DNA of 64,000 nucleotides from Nannochloropsis salina CCMP1776 (lineage: Eukaryota > Sar > Eustigmatophyceae > Eustigmatales > Monodopsidaceae): the NCBI GenBank assembly GCA_004565275.1, contig SDOX01000021.1:1226230-1290229 (forward strand), given 5' to 3'. Shown here piece by piece: positions 10,495 through 20,305 of this stretch; within the stretch, counting starts at the first letter, position 1; each line of letters begins with the position of its first letter. Made by a program: the position numbers and the translations under genes. The notes below the pieces were generated by a model, which saw only the letters and a program-made list of their open reading frames with translations, was not told where the DNA came from and searched no databases.

Positions 10495-13344
10495 TCATGT
10501 CTGCTGCTGCACTGAAGCTTGCTCTTGTGGGCGCGGTGAAAGATGCTTCAACTGTTGCTTTGAGACCGCAGCCGCTCTTGCCAAGGCAGCAAGGGTAACA
10601 GGCTGGCCACTGGGTCGATCAAGGGCCTGCTCTTTGTGCCTATGTGCTTGCTGTTGTCTTCGCAGCACCGTTGTCCCCTCCCCTCCGCTCTTCTCCTTCT
10701 GCTCTCCTTGGTCGGGGGAGAGCAAGGAGGGGCGACCGGCAGGCGCAGGGCTGCATGTCATGCGGACGCTTTTCTGTGACGGAGACGATGGTCGAGGATG
10801 ACCGCGAGCAGGGCCCACGACGTCCGTCGGCGCGACCGGTCCGAGAGGGGCAGAGGGAAATGTCGAAGGCGGTAAGGGAGCAAACGGAGCAACGAGAGGT
10901 TGGGGAAGCTGCGGTGCGGGGACGCCGTTGCTAGCCATCCGCGTGCTGAGAGCCATACGGGCGGCTGCCGCTAATGCGGTGCCAGGACTTGGTGACATGT
11001 GCGACTCCAACCTGGCTTTCTCCACTCCAAGCACACCGTTCTCTCCCTTCTTCTCATCACCCTCCTTCTTTTGTCCCCCCAAGGCATTCGGTAGCATCAT
11101 CGACAAGGCCGTCAGCAAACCCCTTTCTTTGGAGCCCTTCTCCGCACTCTCGGGCAATGCCTGCTTCTCCACTTCCTCCCCTACCCCCTCCCCTTCGTTT
11201 TTCAGGCTCCCGCTGTCAGCGACTCCGTCGCTCAAATTCCTGTCGCCATCGTCACCGTCCTTTTCCCTTTCTCCCCCCGGGCCCGTCCTCTGGCTGCCCT
11301 CACCGGCCCCTTTCACTCCCGCATGCTCTTCCCCCTCGTGTTTTTTTTCCTCCTCCTTCAATCCCTCTTCCCTTTGACCTAAGCCTTGCCGCCTCTTCTC
11401 CCCCCGTCGGCCTTGCTTCCGCTTCCTCTTGCCCCGAAAGACGTCTTCCACCTCCTCCTTGCTCAACAAGCCCACAATACCTTTCCTCGACACGGTCCCC
11501 TCCGTCCCTGTGAAGCCGTCGATGAGCCGCCGCATGTCGAAATGATGCCGGCTCCGGTCCGAGTAAACCGCCTCGATCATCCTTTTCGTCTTGCCCGTCT
11601 GTGTGTCGACCATGGCTTCGATCTTGGAGCCAAAGCGGGCTGTGTACAGTTGGGGCTTCAAGGCCCCCCCGGACGGCACCAGCCAGTACTCCCGCAGGCC
11701 GTACCCGGTCAAGCGCTCCAACTTGAAGTTTCGAAGGGCGGTCAGGGAGGAGGAGGGAGGGAGCAGGTGCAAGGAGATGAACGCGTCAAGGATTTCATGC
11801 TCCGGCCGACGGGGTTTCGGGGAGGGGGAGGGGGCGGGAGAGGGAGGGAGGGATTGAGAGGGGGAGGACGTGCAAAGAATGGGTTTGGTGGCGCCACTGG
11901 GAGCGACAGAAGCGGCCTGAGCCCGGACGGGATGAGGCAAAGAAGGACCGAGAGCACCTGCTCCATTTCGAAGGGCGGGGTGCGACGGGAGCTCCTCCGC
12001 AGACGTGCTGCGACGGGTTCGCTTGACGGCCCCCACGCCACCGCAAGCATCCCTGGGAGACCCTGGCCGGGACCTGCTCCGCCCTTTCCGCTTCCCCCCT
12101 GCCCCTCCATCTACGCCGTCCGAGAGCGCCTGCGTGCCCGTTTCTTTCCACTCTACTGCTCCGCTTCCCCCTTCCTCCGTCCCGGCCTCCTTCCCTCCCT
12201 CCCCCCCGTCCTCCTCCTCCTCCTCGGTCCCCGCCCCTCGGTCCGTCTGTCGCCCGCCCCTCTTCCGTACCCCTTCCCCTCCCTCCAACCGCTCCAGGAA
12301 AGCGGCCACTCTCTCCCGGGAGTAGAACATGTTGATGCCGCGGATGGTGGAGACCCGGTATGCATTGACAAGGCCCTCCACGGACCACCATTCACAGGCT
12401 TGCTGCTGAAACTCCACCAAGACCTGAGGAGCGGGCTTGGCCCGCATGTTGACCTTCTTGAACACACCCAGGAACTGCAACATCTTGGGACGACTGCCTT
12501 CCCGCCGTTGCTTCCAGCCCCCTTTGTCCTCCTCCTTCTCGACCGCAAACCACTTCCACATTCCCAGGCCCACCAAACGCCGCAAATCCAGCGAATTCCG
12601 CGCATCCGTGGCCTCCTCGTCCAAGGCACCGATGCTCTTCAATTCACGCATCATGCGCGCCTGCTGGGGCCGTCGTGGGCCCCCAGTCCCAGGAGAATGC
12701 GTGTCTATACCATTCAAATGATTCACGACCGGGACGACTGCACAGGGGGAATTCTCGGCCATGCTGTTATTTGAGGTCCAGGCGACGGCGTCTTCATCGT
12801 TCTTCTTCTTGAATGAACCGCGTGTCAGCCTCGTCCCTTCCTCCTTCTCCTGCATGCTGTCACACCTGCCCTTCTCTCCTTCCCTCTTCCTAGACGGATC
12901 CTCCAGTGGCTCCTCTTCTTTCCCTCCTGCATGCATGCCTCCCTGACCATCTATCTTTTTCTCTTTATTTGCATCGCTTGTTTCTTCACAAATCGCGTCC
13001 ACACTCACGCCTTTCGCTACAGTTGCAAGAGCGGCCGCCGATGCGCGTTTTTCTACTTCCGTCAAGCGATACTTCAGATTTTTGACCTCCTCCGCATGCT
13101 TTTCTTTCACGTCCACAAGTTGCTTCTGCAAAATTTCATTTTCATTTCGCAACGTTTCGTTTTCCTCCGCCAGGTCTGCGAAAGTTCTAGGACGGCATTT
13201 GGAAAAGCCGTCGTTGCTGCGCTCGTCGGACCGTGGACTGGCAACTGATTCTTTCATAGATTTGCGGTTATCCCGCGCATCAGCGCCGCTATGATTGGCA
13301 AATTCGCCGCTCGAACGTAGCCATGATGTCACAAGAGATGTCAT
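10495..13344 (-). CDS. Protein of unknown function with coiled coil and two similar domains
   Basis: I do not recognise this gene. From ATG 13344 it encodes about 949 residues. An in-frame ATG at 13392 would add 16, but an acceptor-like run just upstream of 13344 suggests either a 5' intron or the start used here. In order it has a leucine-rich coiled coil (EENETLRNENEILQKQLVDV region, roughly residues 60-105), an acidic linker, an ordered block around residues 235-365 (LRRLVGLGMWKWF ... INMFYSRERVAAFLERL), a long charged/Pro linker, and a second ordered block around 525-640 (LERLTGYGLREYWLV ... MIEAVYSDRSRHHFDMRRL). A Lys/Glu/Pro-rich, then Gln-rich C-terminus follows. The two ordered blocks look like diverged copies of one unit. 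The basic linkers suggest a nuclear protein, but no function is assigned. Confidence 0.7.
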   Translation of the reverse strand: MTSLVTSWLRSSGEFANHSGADARDNRKSMKESVASPRSDERSNDGFSKCRPRTFADLAEENETLRNENEILQKQLVDVKEKHAEEVKNLKYRLTEVEKRASAAALATVAKGVSVDAICEETSDANKEKKIDGQGGMHAGGKEEEPLEDPSRKREGEKGRCDSMQEKEEGTRLTRGSFKKKNDEDAVAWTSNNSMAENSPCAVVPVVNHLNGIDTHSPGTGGPRRPQQARMMRELKSIGALDEEATDARNSLDLRRLVGLGMWKWFAVEKEEDKGGWKQRREGSRPKMLQFLGVFKKVNMRAKPAPQVLVEFQQQACEWWSVEGLVNAYRVSTIRGINMFYSRERVAAFLERLEGGEGVRKRGGRQTDRGAGTEEEEEDGGEGGKEAGTEEGGSGAVEWKETGTQALSDGVDGGAGGKRKGRSRSRPGSPRDACGGVGAVKRTRRSTSAEELPSHPALRNGAGALGPSLPHPVRAQAASVAPSGATKPILCTSSPSQSLPPSPAPSPSPKPRRPEHEILDAFISLHLLPPSSSLTALRNFKLERLTGYGLREYWLVPSGGALKPQLYTARFGSKIEAMVDTQTGKTKRMIEAVYSDRSRHHFDMRRLIDGFTGTEGTVSRKGIVGLLSKEEVEDVFRGKRKRKQGRRGEKRRQGLGQREEGLKEEEKKHEGEEHAGVKGAGEGSQRTGPGGEREKDGDDGDRNLSDGVADSGSLKNEGEGVGEEVEKQALPESAEKGSKERGLLTALSMMLPNALGGQKKEGDEKKGENGVLGVEKARLESHMSPSPGTALAAAARMALSTRMASNGVPAPQLPQPLVAPFAPLPPSTFPSAPLGPVAPTDVVGPARGHPRPSSPSQKSVRMTCSPAPAGRPSLLSPDQGEQKEKSGGEGTTVLRRQQQAHRHKEQALDRPSGQPVTLAALARAAAVSKQQLKHLSPRPQEQASVQQQT

Positions 13345-14331
13345 AGACAATCCTGTATATGTGCAGACATGAGTGAAGTGGGAAATTGACAATCAACAGG
13401 CAGCAAGAGCAGAGAAAGAAGGACGGACTGCCAAGGTGTCTGGTGGGGGCAAAATTCCACGCGGGTAAGCACAAGCATGACAATCGTGATTGATTGTGAT
13501 CAATTCTCATGCTCTTGCCCATGTGATCCTTGACGGGCATGTCGGCAGGTGAAAATTGATAATTTCCCTCCTTGTCCCCAGAAAGAAGGTATGGGGGGCG
13601 GGAACCAGCTTAAGGGAGGGAACAAGCCCCTAAAAAAGCACGGACGAACCAAGAATCCACCACGCATGTGACCCCCACAAAAATAAGGCATTTATCTCGT
13701 ACGCACGCGTAGCGTACCGTCGACCTCCTGTGGTCCATCTGTTTCTCCGTGGTGTGAATGTCCGGTTTTGCGCGTCTGAAAGAAGGTGCACGCCAGGCAG
13801 GTTGTTACACCCCCCTTCGGCTTTCCGAGCGGCGAAAACTTCCTTTAAAAGTGGACGTTTTTTTTTCCTTTCAAGGCGGGCATCACAGTGGAAGGCATTG
13901 CCTGGGTAATGTATTAGTCCTCATCTCACGTTTCGGAGAGATGGTATATTTTTTCCTGGTTTCTCAAGAGCTTTCATTGCAGGTTGGCTTAGTGTGTAGC
14001 TCGATTCTCGGACGACTACCCGACAGTAACGTACGCCTCACTCCCCCCCCAGAAAGTAGAACCTTTGCGCTGAGGAAGCGTGATTAGATTTGTGGATGTA
14101 CTACATATGTTGCAAAGAACATTCGGTCAAGTTTTTTGCCGATCGGGACGACCAAAAAGTCCTGGAAGAGAACTTCGTCCAAGGTATACACTGCCCATTT
14201 AGATATGGACACAATGCCTTGATAATAAAAGGTATCTCTCAATCCCAAGAAAAATAAGAAAACATACCTTGCTGAGACCAAACGAATATGTACTACTTTG
14301 ATCTACTTCTCTCAAAATTTTGCCCTCCTCC
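13345..14331. other. Intergenic region upstream of the 950-residue gene
   Basis: About 990 bases. It includes the 5' region of the unknown gene and the 3' flank of the TTD14-like gene, both on the minus strand. A 109-codon plus-strand frame at 13758-14087 has no recognisable features and looks like chance. No RNA gene was seen. Confidence 0.4.
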
Positions 14332-15298
14332 TCAGCCTCCCTCCTCGATATCGCCTGTCTCTTTCGACGCCTCACTGAAAAATTTGTGTGCCCCCACTAG
14401 TACAACATCTGTGGCTTTCGCGAGTTTTCCTGCAAAATCAGTCTCATTTCCTATTACCACTTGATGTGGGTGCAGACTCCACGCCGATTTAATGCGACGG
14501 TCAATAACACGGGAATCTTTTGCGGACTCGGTGCGGGAAGCATTATTGCTGTTCCATGTTACGATACATAAAAGAGGAAATGATTAGATCATTGAACTGG
14601 CAGTTAGAAAAAGAAATGGCGTTTTTGAAAACGACGTGTCGTGCTGGATTGAAAGATGCCACAGTACGATTGCCAGCTGTAGCACAGGACGAGGGCTACG
14701 TAATGAAGGTGAGAACATGCACACAAAAATGTCAAGCGCACACTTCCGAGCCTCTCTCTACCTGGATCATCGAGGATAAAGTCCAAGTCGGGAGTTTGTA
14801 ACGGGGAGACAAGACAGAGGGATAGATGCGAAAATACCTGAGGGTGTAAAAAGAAGGAGCTCCGTCTGCCGCCGTCACAAGATGAACAACTTGATGGTAC
14901 CGCGACGCCAAGTCTGTGGTACTGAGTCCTCCCAAGGCTGAAAGGATAGCTAGCCAGTCCGACGGCATTAAGTAAGCCGCTACATCTAGACTTCCTCTGT
15001 CATGCAGGATGACGGTAGGTTGATCCGTCGAACGCGCTATCATTGCGAAGGACTCCTCCATTTGGATTTGCAATTGAATAAGCGCAACTTCGAACGCAAC
15101 AAGGCGAGGCCCACCATCCAGCCCGGGGTAAAGGGCTCCCCCCTGCATGAGTAGCGTGGGAACCTCCGGGACCACCAATACTTCATATCCTGCATGCTTG
15201 CACGCGTCACGGAGGTGAGTAAGCGACGAGGTTTTGCCAGAACATGGCCCGCCCGAAACGACGACGCGGTAGATCTTGCTGGGTGCTCTTCGGGTCAC
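14332..15298 (-). CDS. TTD14-like P-loop (AAA_28) nucleotide-binding protein, at least 2 exons
   Basis: Exons 15298-14838 and 14548-14332 join in frame (FYTL|SNNASRTESA) to about 225 residues. It starts with KIYRVVVSGGPCSGKTSSL, a Walker A P-loop, then a VPEVPTLLMQGG segment, LIQLQIQMEESF, PTVILHDRGSLDVAAYL (Walker B-like D-R-G) and RYHQVVHLVTAADGAPSFYTL. Exon 2 carries the conserved DRRIKSAWSLHPHQVVIGNETDF stretch. This order matches TTD14, a GTP-binding protein needed for TRPL channel trafficking in Drosophila, and its widespread eukaryotic relatives. The 5' end is unresolved: the frame is open upstream of 15298 to a stop but holds no ATG, so a short upstream first exon is likely. The 289-base intron has a GT-AG pair. 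Confidence 0.8.
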
Positions 15299-15856
15299 AG
15301 TCTTGTCGTCTAAGAGGAACGCATGGAAGGAAAAACGACGCAGAGATTTGAAATTGAAAAAGTCATTGCGAAAACCGCTTTCTTCTTCTCACATGGCCTA
15401 CAGAGTTAGTATACGATCGTTACATTTGATTTACCAGTGCGGCGACGGAAGCGGAGAATGAATTGCACGCCTTCTGCAAGCAAAGGGACGGACAGAGATA
15501 GGAACCCAGCCACCATCAGAACGTTGTTGATTTTTTGTCGATGAGGCGAGGCATTGTAGCGTTCCAGCAATCCCATTCACCAAATGGAAGTGTAGGGCTT
15601 TATCAATATCTGGATTTCATGATGACAGCATGAGCTGAGGTTTAGACTTTATTTGATACCCCTCGCCATATATATGACCCCGAAACACGTTCCTTCATTT
15701 CATGTATCATGCCGTGTGCGCAATTGTGCTCTCCCGCCAAACTACACAGGGTCGAAATATTCCAAGCAAAGATCTAGTTAAAGACGTAACGAAGCCCAGG
15801 TTTTTTGAAAACCGACACTTCCAGGAGCTGGAAAAGCATTATCATTTTATGGGAAG
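15299..15856. promoter_or_regulatory. Divergent intergenic region (TTD14-like / Bin3)
   Basis: About 560 bases between two genes transcribed apart. It probably holds both promoters and the missing first exon of the TTD14-like gene. No motif can be assigned with confidence. Confidence 0.35.
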
Positions 15857-17197
15857 ATGGTAACCTCCTCACCCCCTCCCCAGCCTGCTGTGTCTGTAGA
15901 AATTGCTGCAAGACAACCGGACCTACCACTTTTGTCTTCACGTCAGTCACCGCGCACCAATACAAGGATATTTCGACCACGTATCCTGGCGTTGCAAAAC
16001 CGAAGTGCGGAAAGTGGGCCATGCAGAAGCTTTTTTACGCGCGACGATAGAATCCGTAGGAGTCACTTGCCATCGCCCTCCTGTACTTTGCATTCCACCG
16101 ATAGCCCCTCTAGCTCGTTATTGAGGTCTGTTTCCTCATCTTCCCGCTGGCAACGACATGCCCACGGATCGTACCGTGCTTATTATGGTGCCCGTCGTCG
16201 ACCTGTTGCAGCGTCTACCTTCTCCACCAGCTCGGACACACGAGCGGGCAACAAAGATGCCCGACTCGAGTTACTTAGCCCTGAATGGTTCGTCCATAAA
16301 GATTGTCTTGATGTTGGAACCAACACTGGGAAGGTGGCGTGGGAAATTTATGAGTCCTACGGGCCACGGTGCATGGTAGGGGTGGATATTGACGAGGAGC
16401 TGATACGGGTGGCGAGGGAGAAGCTGACAAGGGCGAAAGCAAGGGATGGAAAGGAGCACGATAAGTATATCTCTTTCCTGTGTCAGGATTTTGCCCAGGA
16501 TACGCTCGAGGAAGAGGAGACGGAAGACAGAAGAATGGAAGGAAGTGAGAGCGAGCATGGGATCACGAACGGCGGGACAGATCGGGTACCGAGGAGGATT
16601 TGGGAGGGTCGCGAGAAGAGGAAGAAGGCAGGTGGTGAAACGGCTTACTTGAGTGACGACATGAAGCAGAGTGATGAGATACACAGGGACAAAGGCGTGG
16701 AGTTAAGTGGTATGAAGTGGACGGTCCAAAAAGATGGGTTGGGAGTGAAAAAGATTGAAGGGTTAGAGCGAGGTGAAGGTAGAGGGAAAGCTTCTCGGAA
16801 GTTTGACGTCATCACATGTTTGAGCGTGACAAAGCATGTACATCTTCAAGGGGGGGACTCAGCGCTGCTTCGGCTGTTCCGTCGAATGTACGAGGCGCTC
16901 CGCCCTGGTGGCCGTCTCATACTAGAGCCGCAAGCTTGGCGAACATACCGCAAAAGGAAAAACGCTTCGAAGGAGTCACGCGAAAACTTTTCCCTGTTGC
17001 GATTGCGACCGCCTTTCACTCAAGTTCTGCTGGAGACGATCGGTTTTCAGAGCGTTGAAGAACTTGGGATCCCTCCGCTTGCACCAGAAGGCTTTAAGCG
17101 CGCAATGTTTTGTTTTGTCAAGAAAGATGCACTATCGCACGATGAGATGCCGATAGATTACAAAGATACGTATATCAAGAATAATAGTAAAATGTAA
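15857..17197 (+). CDS. Bin3/MePCE-type RNA 5'-gamma-phosphate methyltransferase
   Basis: A 446-residue protein. After about 100 Ser/Pro/Arg-rich residues comes the Bin3 hallmark HGSYRAYYGARRRP, then RLELLSPEWFVHKDCLDVG and TNTGKVAWEIYESYG (SAM motif I), GVDIDEELIRVAREKL (motif II), an acidic insert of about 110 residues, and FDVITCLSVTKHVHL with RRMYEALRPGGRLILEPQAW, followed by GFKRAMFCFVKKD. These are the family-specific signatures of the 7SK snRNA capping enzyme MePCE and relatives, which methylate the terminal phosphate of Pol III RNAs such as 7SK or U6. The large insert between motif II and the catalytic LSVTKW-like segment is also long in other members. The W of the usual LSVTKW motif is H here (LSVTKH). 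The N-terminal start is the first ATG of the frame and could be preceded by another exon. Confidence 0.85.
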   Translation: MVTSSPPPQPAVSVEIAARQPDLPLLSSRQSPRTNTRIFRPRILALQNRSAESGPCRSFFTRDDRIRRSHLPSPSCTLHSTDSPSSSLLRSVSSSSRWQRHAHGSYRAYYGARRRPVAASTFSTSSDTRAGNKDARLELLSPEWFVHKDCLDVGTNTGKVAWEIYESYGPRCMVGVDIDEELIRVAREKLTRAKARDGKEHDKYISFLCQDFAQDTLEEEETEDRRMEGSESEHGITNGGTDRVPRRIWEGREKRKKAGGETAYLSDDMKQSDEIHRDKGVELSGMKWTVQKDGLGVKKIEGLERGEGRGKASRKFDVITCLSVTKHVHLQGGDSALLRLFRRMYEALRPGGRLILEPQAWRTYRKRKNASKESRENFSLLRLRPPFTQVLLETIGFQSVEELGIPPLAPEGFKRAMFCFVKKDALSHDEMPIDYKDTYIKNNSKM

Positions 17198-17905
17198 CTT
17201 AACTGCAAACGATTGAGAAAAATGCTCGAGACATCATAGAAATAAGCACGAGGAAAGAACTCTGGCAGATCTACGGTACAATCTTCTTCAATAATAAATG
17301 GGATGTTGTACTGACGAGCGAATTAGCCTTTCGTAAATTCCTCTCAAGATGCAGACGAAGAAGGAGCCGGGCGAAGTGTAACCTTATAACAATGCCAGCA
17401 TTACCCCACCGCGTTCATGTCGCGCTTTTTAAGGTCATACTTGAGATAAAAATTTGTATTATCATCACGCATAAATGAAAGGACGGTGTAGGCTGATCAA
17501 CAGCTTTTAAATCTGGGTCAACGGGACATCATGATGCTTTACGTTCTGTAACGTATAGTATCCCACCGACCGCCAGAAGTCTCCCGTGACACCAGACAAC
17601 ACATCCAACAACCAGACTTGGCGTGCCAGCTTTCTTGGACATGTCCATTGGCACGTTCCGGGAGATTTAGGGCCACAAATCAGGCACATAGGAGGCAAAG
17701 AGGCCTGACGATCGTGGCGCTGGCTCACTTGCAGTTCTAGTGTTCAGTGCAAGCTTCGCTGACATGTACTTCCATGGCTTACATGTCAACATTCTTACCC
17801 CTCCCATCCGTCTCTATACAGTTTTCGTCCGTCCTTTAGTTGTCAGGTGGCTGACCTGCAACGTAGAGCTTCTTCTTGCCCATTTTTTGGGTGCCTGCGA
17901 CGACC
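17198..17905. other. Intergenic region between Bin3 and beta-lactamase-like genes
   Basis: About 700 bases between two plus-strand genes. It has no convincing open frame or repeat and presumably holds the promoter of the downstream gene. Confidence 0.4.
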
Positions 17906-20136
17906 ATGTTCCGATGCGGTGGTCAAATCGTGTGCGCGCACTTCGTTTGCTGCCTCCTCCTCCTCGGTTTCCGTCACGGCAGCTCCTTGTCTGTCCGTGG
18001 TGGTGTTCCAGTTCTCCAAGATTTTCCTGAGGGTGTGGCTGTATCGGATGGTACCGCTGTCGTTGACGACGACCCTTGGGCTCCGGTGACTCAGGCAATA
18101 AATGACTATCACATGCAAGACTTCGCGGTGAGTGCTTCTCGAACTCCTCTTTCTGTGCACTTGAACTCGGGCTGTAGAAACAAAATAGCTGGCTTCAACA
18201 TGTAGACGGGAGAACTCTATAGCTATTCATCAATTGAAGTGACCTAAGAGTACCATAACCCACAATATAGGTGGTAGTAACCAATTCCTCGGGCGTTCAA
18301 TACCTGTACGAGAAGGGCAATATTTCTTACACGGATACGGTCATGAGTGAGTAAAAACTTGCATATTTTCTCATGTTGTGCTGATTCAATCGGTATACTT
18401 CTTGCCTCATTTGGTGATCTTTCCGTTCACAAGCCCTGGGGGGTTGGGCGGACTAAAAGGGCCCACGGCACGTGTTCCTCATTAGATCAAGTCGCACATG
18501 GACCGCATTCAATTCTGGTTTTGATTCCGACTCCCTTACTACTAAACCCCTAGATGTGGCTAGCACCACTAAGTGGGTGTCGGTAACCATGATCATGCGC
18601 GTCGTCGCCTCGGGCGCCCTGAGATTGAACGACTACTGCCATACTTTCTTCCCCTGGTGGACACGCGACTCCTCCGATCCCCGCTCTCGCGTTCAGCTCA
18701 AACATCTGCTCTCGTTCACCTCCGGGTATTACCAGCTGACCTACGGCGCCTCCGTCCCTTGCTTTCGCAATGCCTCCATGGACTATCTGGCGTGCGTGCG
18801 CGAGTTGTACGAAACGGTGGAGCTCCGGTGGGAACCGGGAACGGTCTGGGATTACTCGTCCTTGCATTTGAAAATCGCGGGAGGCATGGCCGTGGCCGCC
18901 TCGGGTAGAAGTATCCGGGAACTGCTGGAGGAGACGCTGGCGGAGCTGGGCATGACCAACAGTTACTACGACATGGGCCAAAATCCCGAGCTGGCTGGTA
19001 GTTTGTGGACGACAGGTGCGTGAAGGAAGAGAGAGCGGGGATGCCATGGAAATGGGTGCTTTTATTTTCTGTATCATGGGTTATGCGACGGGACCTTCAA
19101 AGCTTTTCTGTTTTCCCTATCTCGGCGGGCCCATCACATCGTCGCCTTACGTCCTGCAGGGGAAGACTATAACAAGTTCTTGGAGTCGATGTACCTGCAT
19201 CGGGTGTTGCCGGCTGAGATCGTGAAAGAAATGGAGAGCGACCACACACCCTCCCCCGCCGTGAAAGCCTCCAAGAAAAGCTGGGGCCTGGGGATGGCTG
19301 TAGGTCATTACTCCTTTGGCAACTGGCTGGAATGTTGGGGATCATTGCCGGAACCGCAGCCTTTTCGGCTGGAGTGCTACGAAAAAAGCATCCATACCTC
19401 CCCCGGTGTATTTGGTGCGTGAAATCGAATGCTTGATTGGTTTTTTAAAAGAGGACTCAGAAGACGGAGAGGAAGTCACGGCTTGGAATGTGACCTGGGA
19501 TGGGAGAGACAGAAGGAGGATGTGTGATTGGTTTGAAATGGGCGATAGTGGACCCTTAAGTAATCATGGGATAGGTAAAATAACCGTGTCCACGAAGTGT
19601 GTTCGGTCAGGGTACCTCATAAATACGAAACAAGTGTGTTTAATCATTGTCCTTTTTTTCTCTTTTATTATTCAGGGTACTGGCCTCTGATTGACCGTTT
19701 CAACAACTATTGGATGCAAATTGTCTACGATGGTCCGCCGATCATTGGTTGCATTGACGGCTGGGTGGCCCGCGGAGTCATCAAGCCTGTGGTTGACGCA
19801 GTGATGGTAGGTTGTCGCTGGTTTTTACTTTTGTCGTTCAGGCCGCTTCTTTTCCTATTTCGAATGAAAGTACCGATCATCAAATTGTGCACGGTGTTTT
19901 CCATGCAGACATAATTATGTCAAAGGGATACGAAATTGAGGTGGATGTCGTCGTCGAAATGGTCTTGTCTGTGTTGCATAGAAAGAAACTTTTAACCTTC
20001 ACTTCGCTCATTTACAACACCAATGCACTAGGGTGACGAAAAAATTATTCCAGGAAGAAAGCTTGACATTGAATTGGAGAAGAAGCGTCTTGGAGAGCTT
20101 CTCAACCTGGATCTTCTTGCACAATGGCCGAATTAG
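17906..20136 (+). CDS. Secreted serine beta-lactamase-like (class C/penicillin-binding fold) protein, 6 exons
   Basis: Exons 17906-18127, 18271-18346, 18554-19015, 19160-19414, 19676-19806 and 20032-20136 join to 416 residues. The N-terminus has a hydrophobic signal peptide (core CAHFVCCLLLLGF). Exon 3 starts with NVASTTKWVSVTMIM, giving the S-x-x-K nucleophile/base motif (S-T-T-K). The second motif, usually Y-x-N, reads WDYSS here, so the Asn is replaced by Ser. LKHLLSFTSGYY matches the family LLTHTSG block. Such proteins in eukaryotes are hydrolases or esterases of mostly unknown substrate (LACTB relatives); antibiotic hydrolysis should not be assumed. The signal peptide implies secretion or entry into the endomembrane system. 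All splice joins keep frame with GT-AG borders. It converges on the membrane-protein gene with a 169-base gap. Confidence 0.82.
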
Positions 20137-20305
20137 GTGTGCGGATACGAATACGAGAAAGCAACACGACTGGGTGGTACATAGTCGTTGGAACATCATT
20201 ACAACAGAGTCGACGGGATGAAATGCGATACAACGTTTGTTTGCGAAAAGAACTACCCTCAGGATCATTTTTTGCAACTAATCGTCATCAAACTTATAAC
20301 GTATT

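Noticed and set aside
11386-12774. A 462-codon plus-strand frame
   Set aside because: Antisense shadow of the 950-residue gene; low-complexity Pro/Leu/Arg sequence with no domain.
13758-14087. A 109-codon plus-strand frame
   Set aside because: No recognisable motif and no splice context; consistent with a chance frame in an intergenic region.
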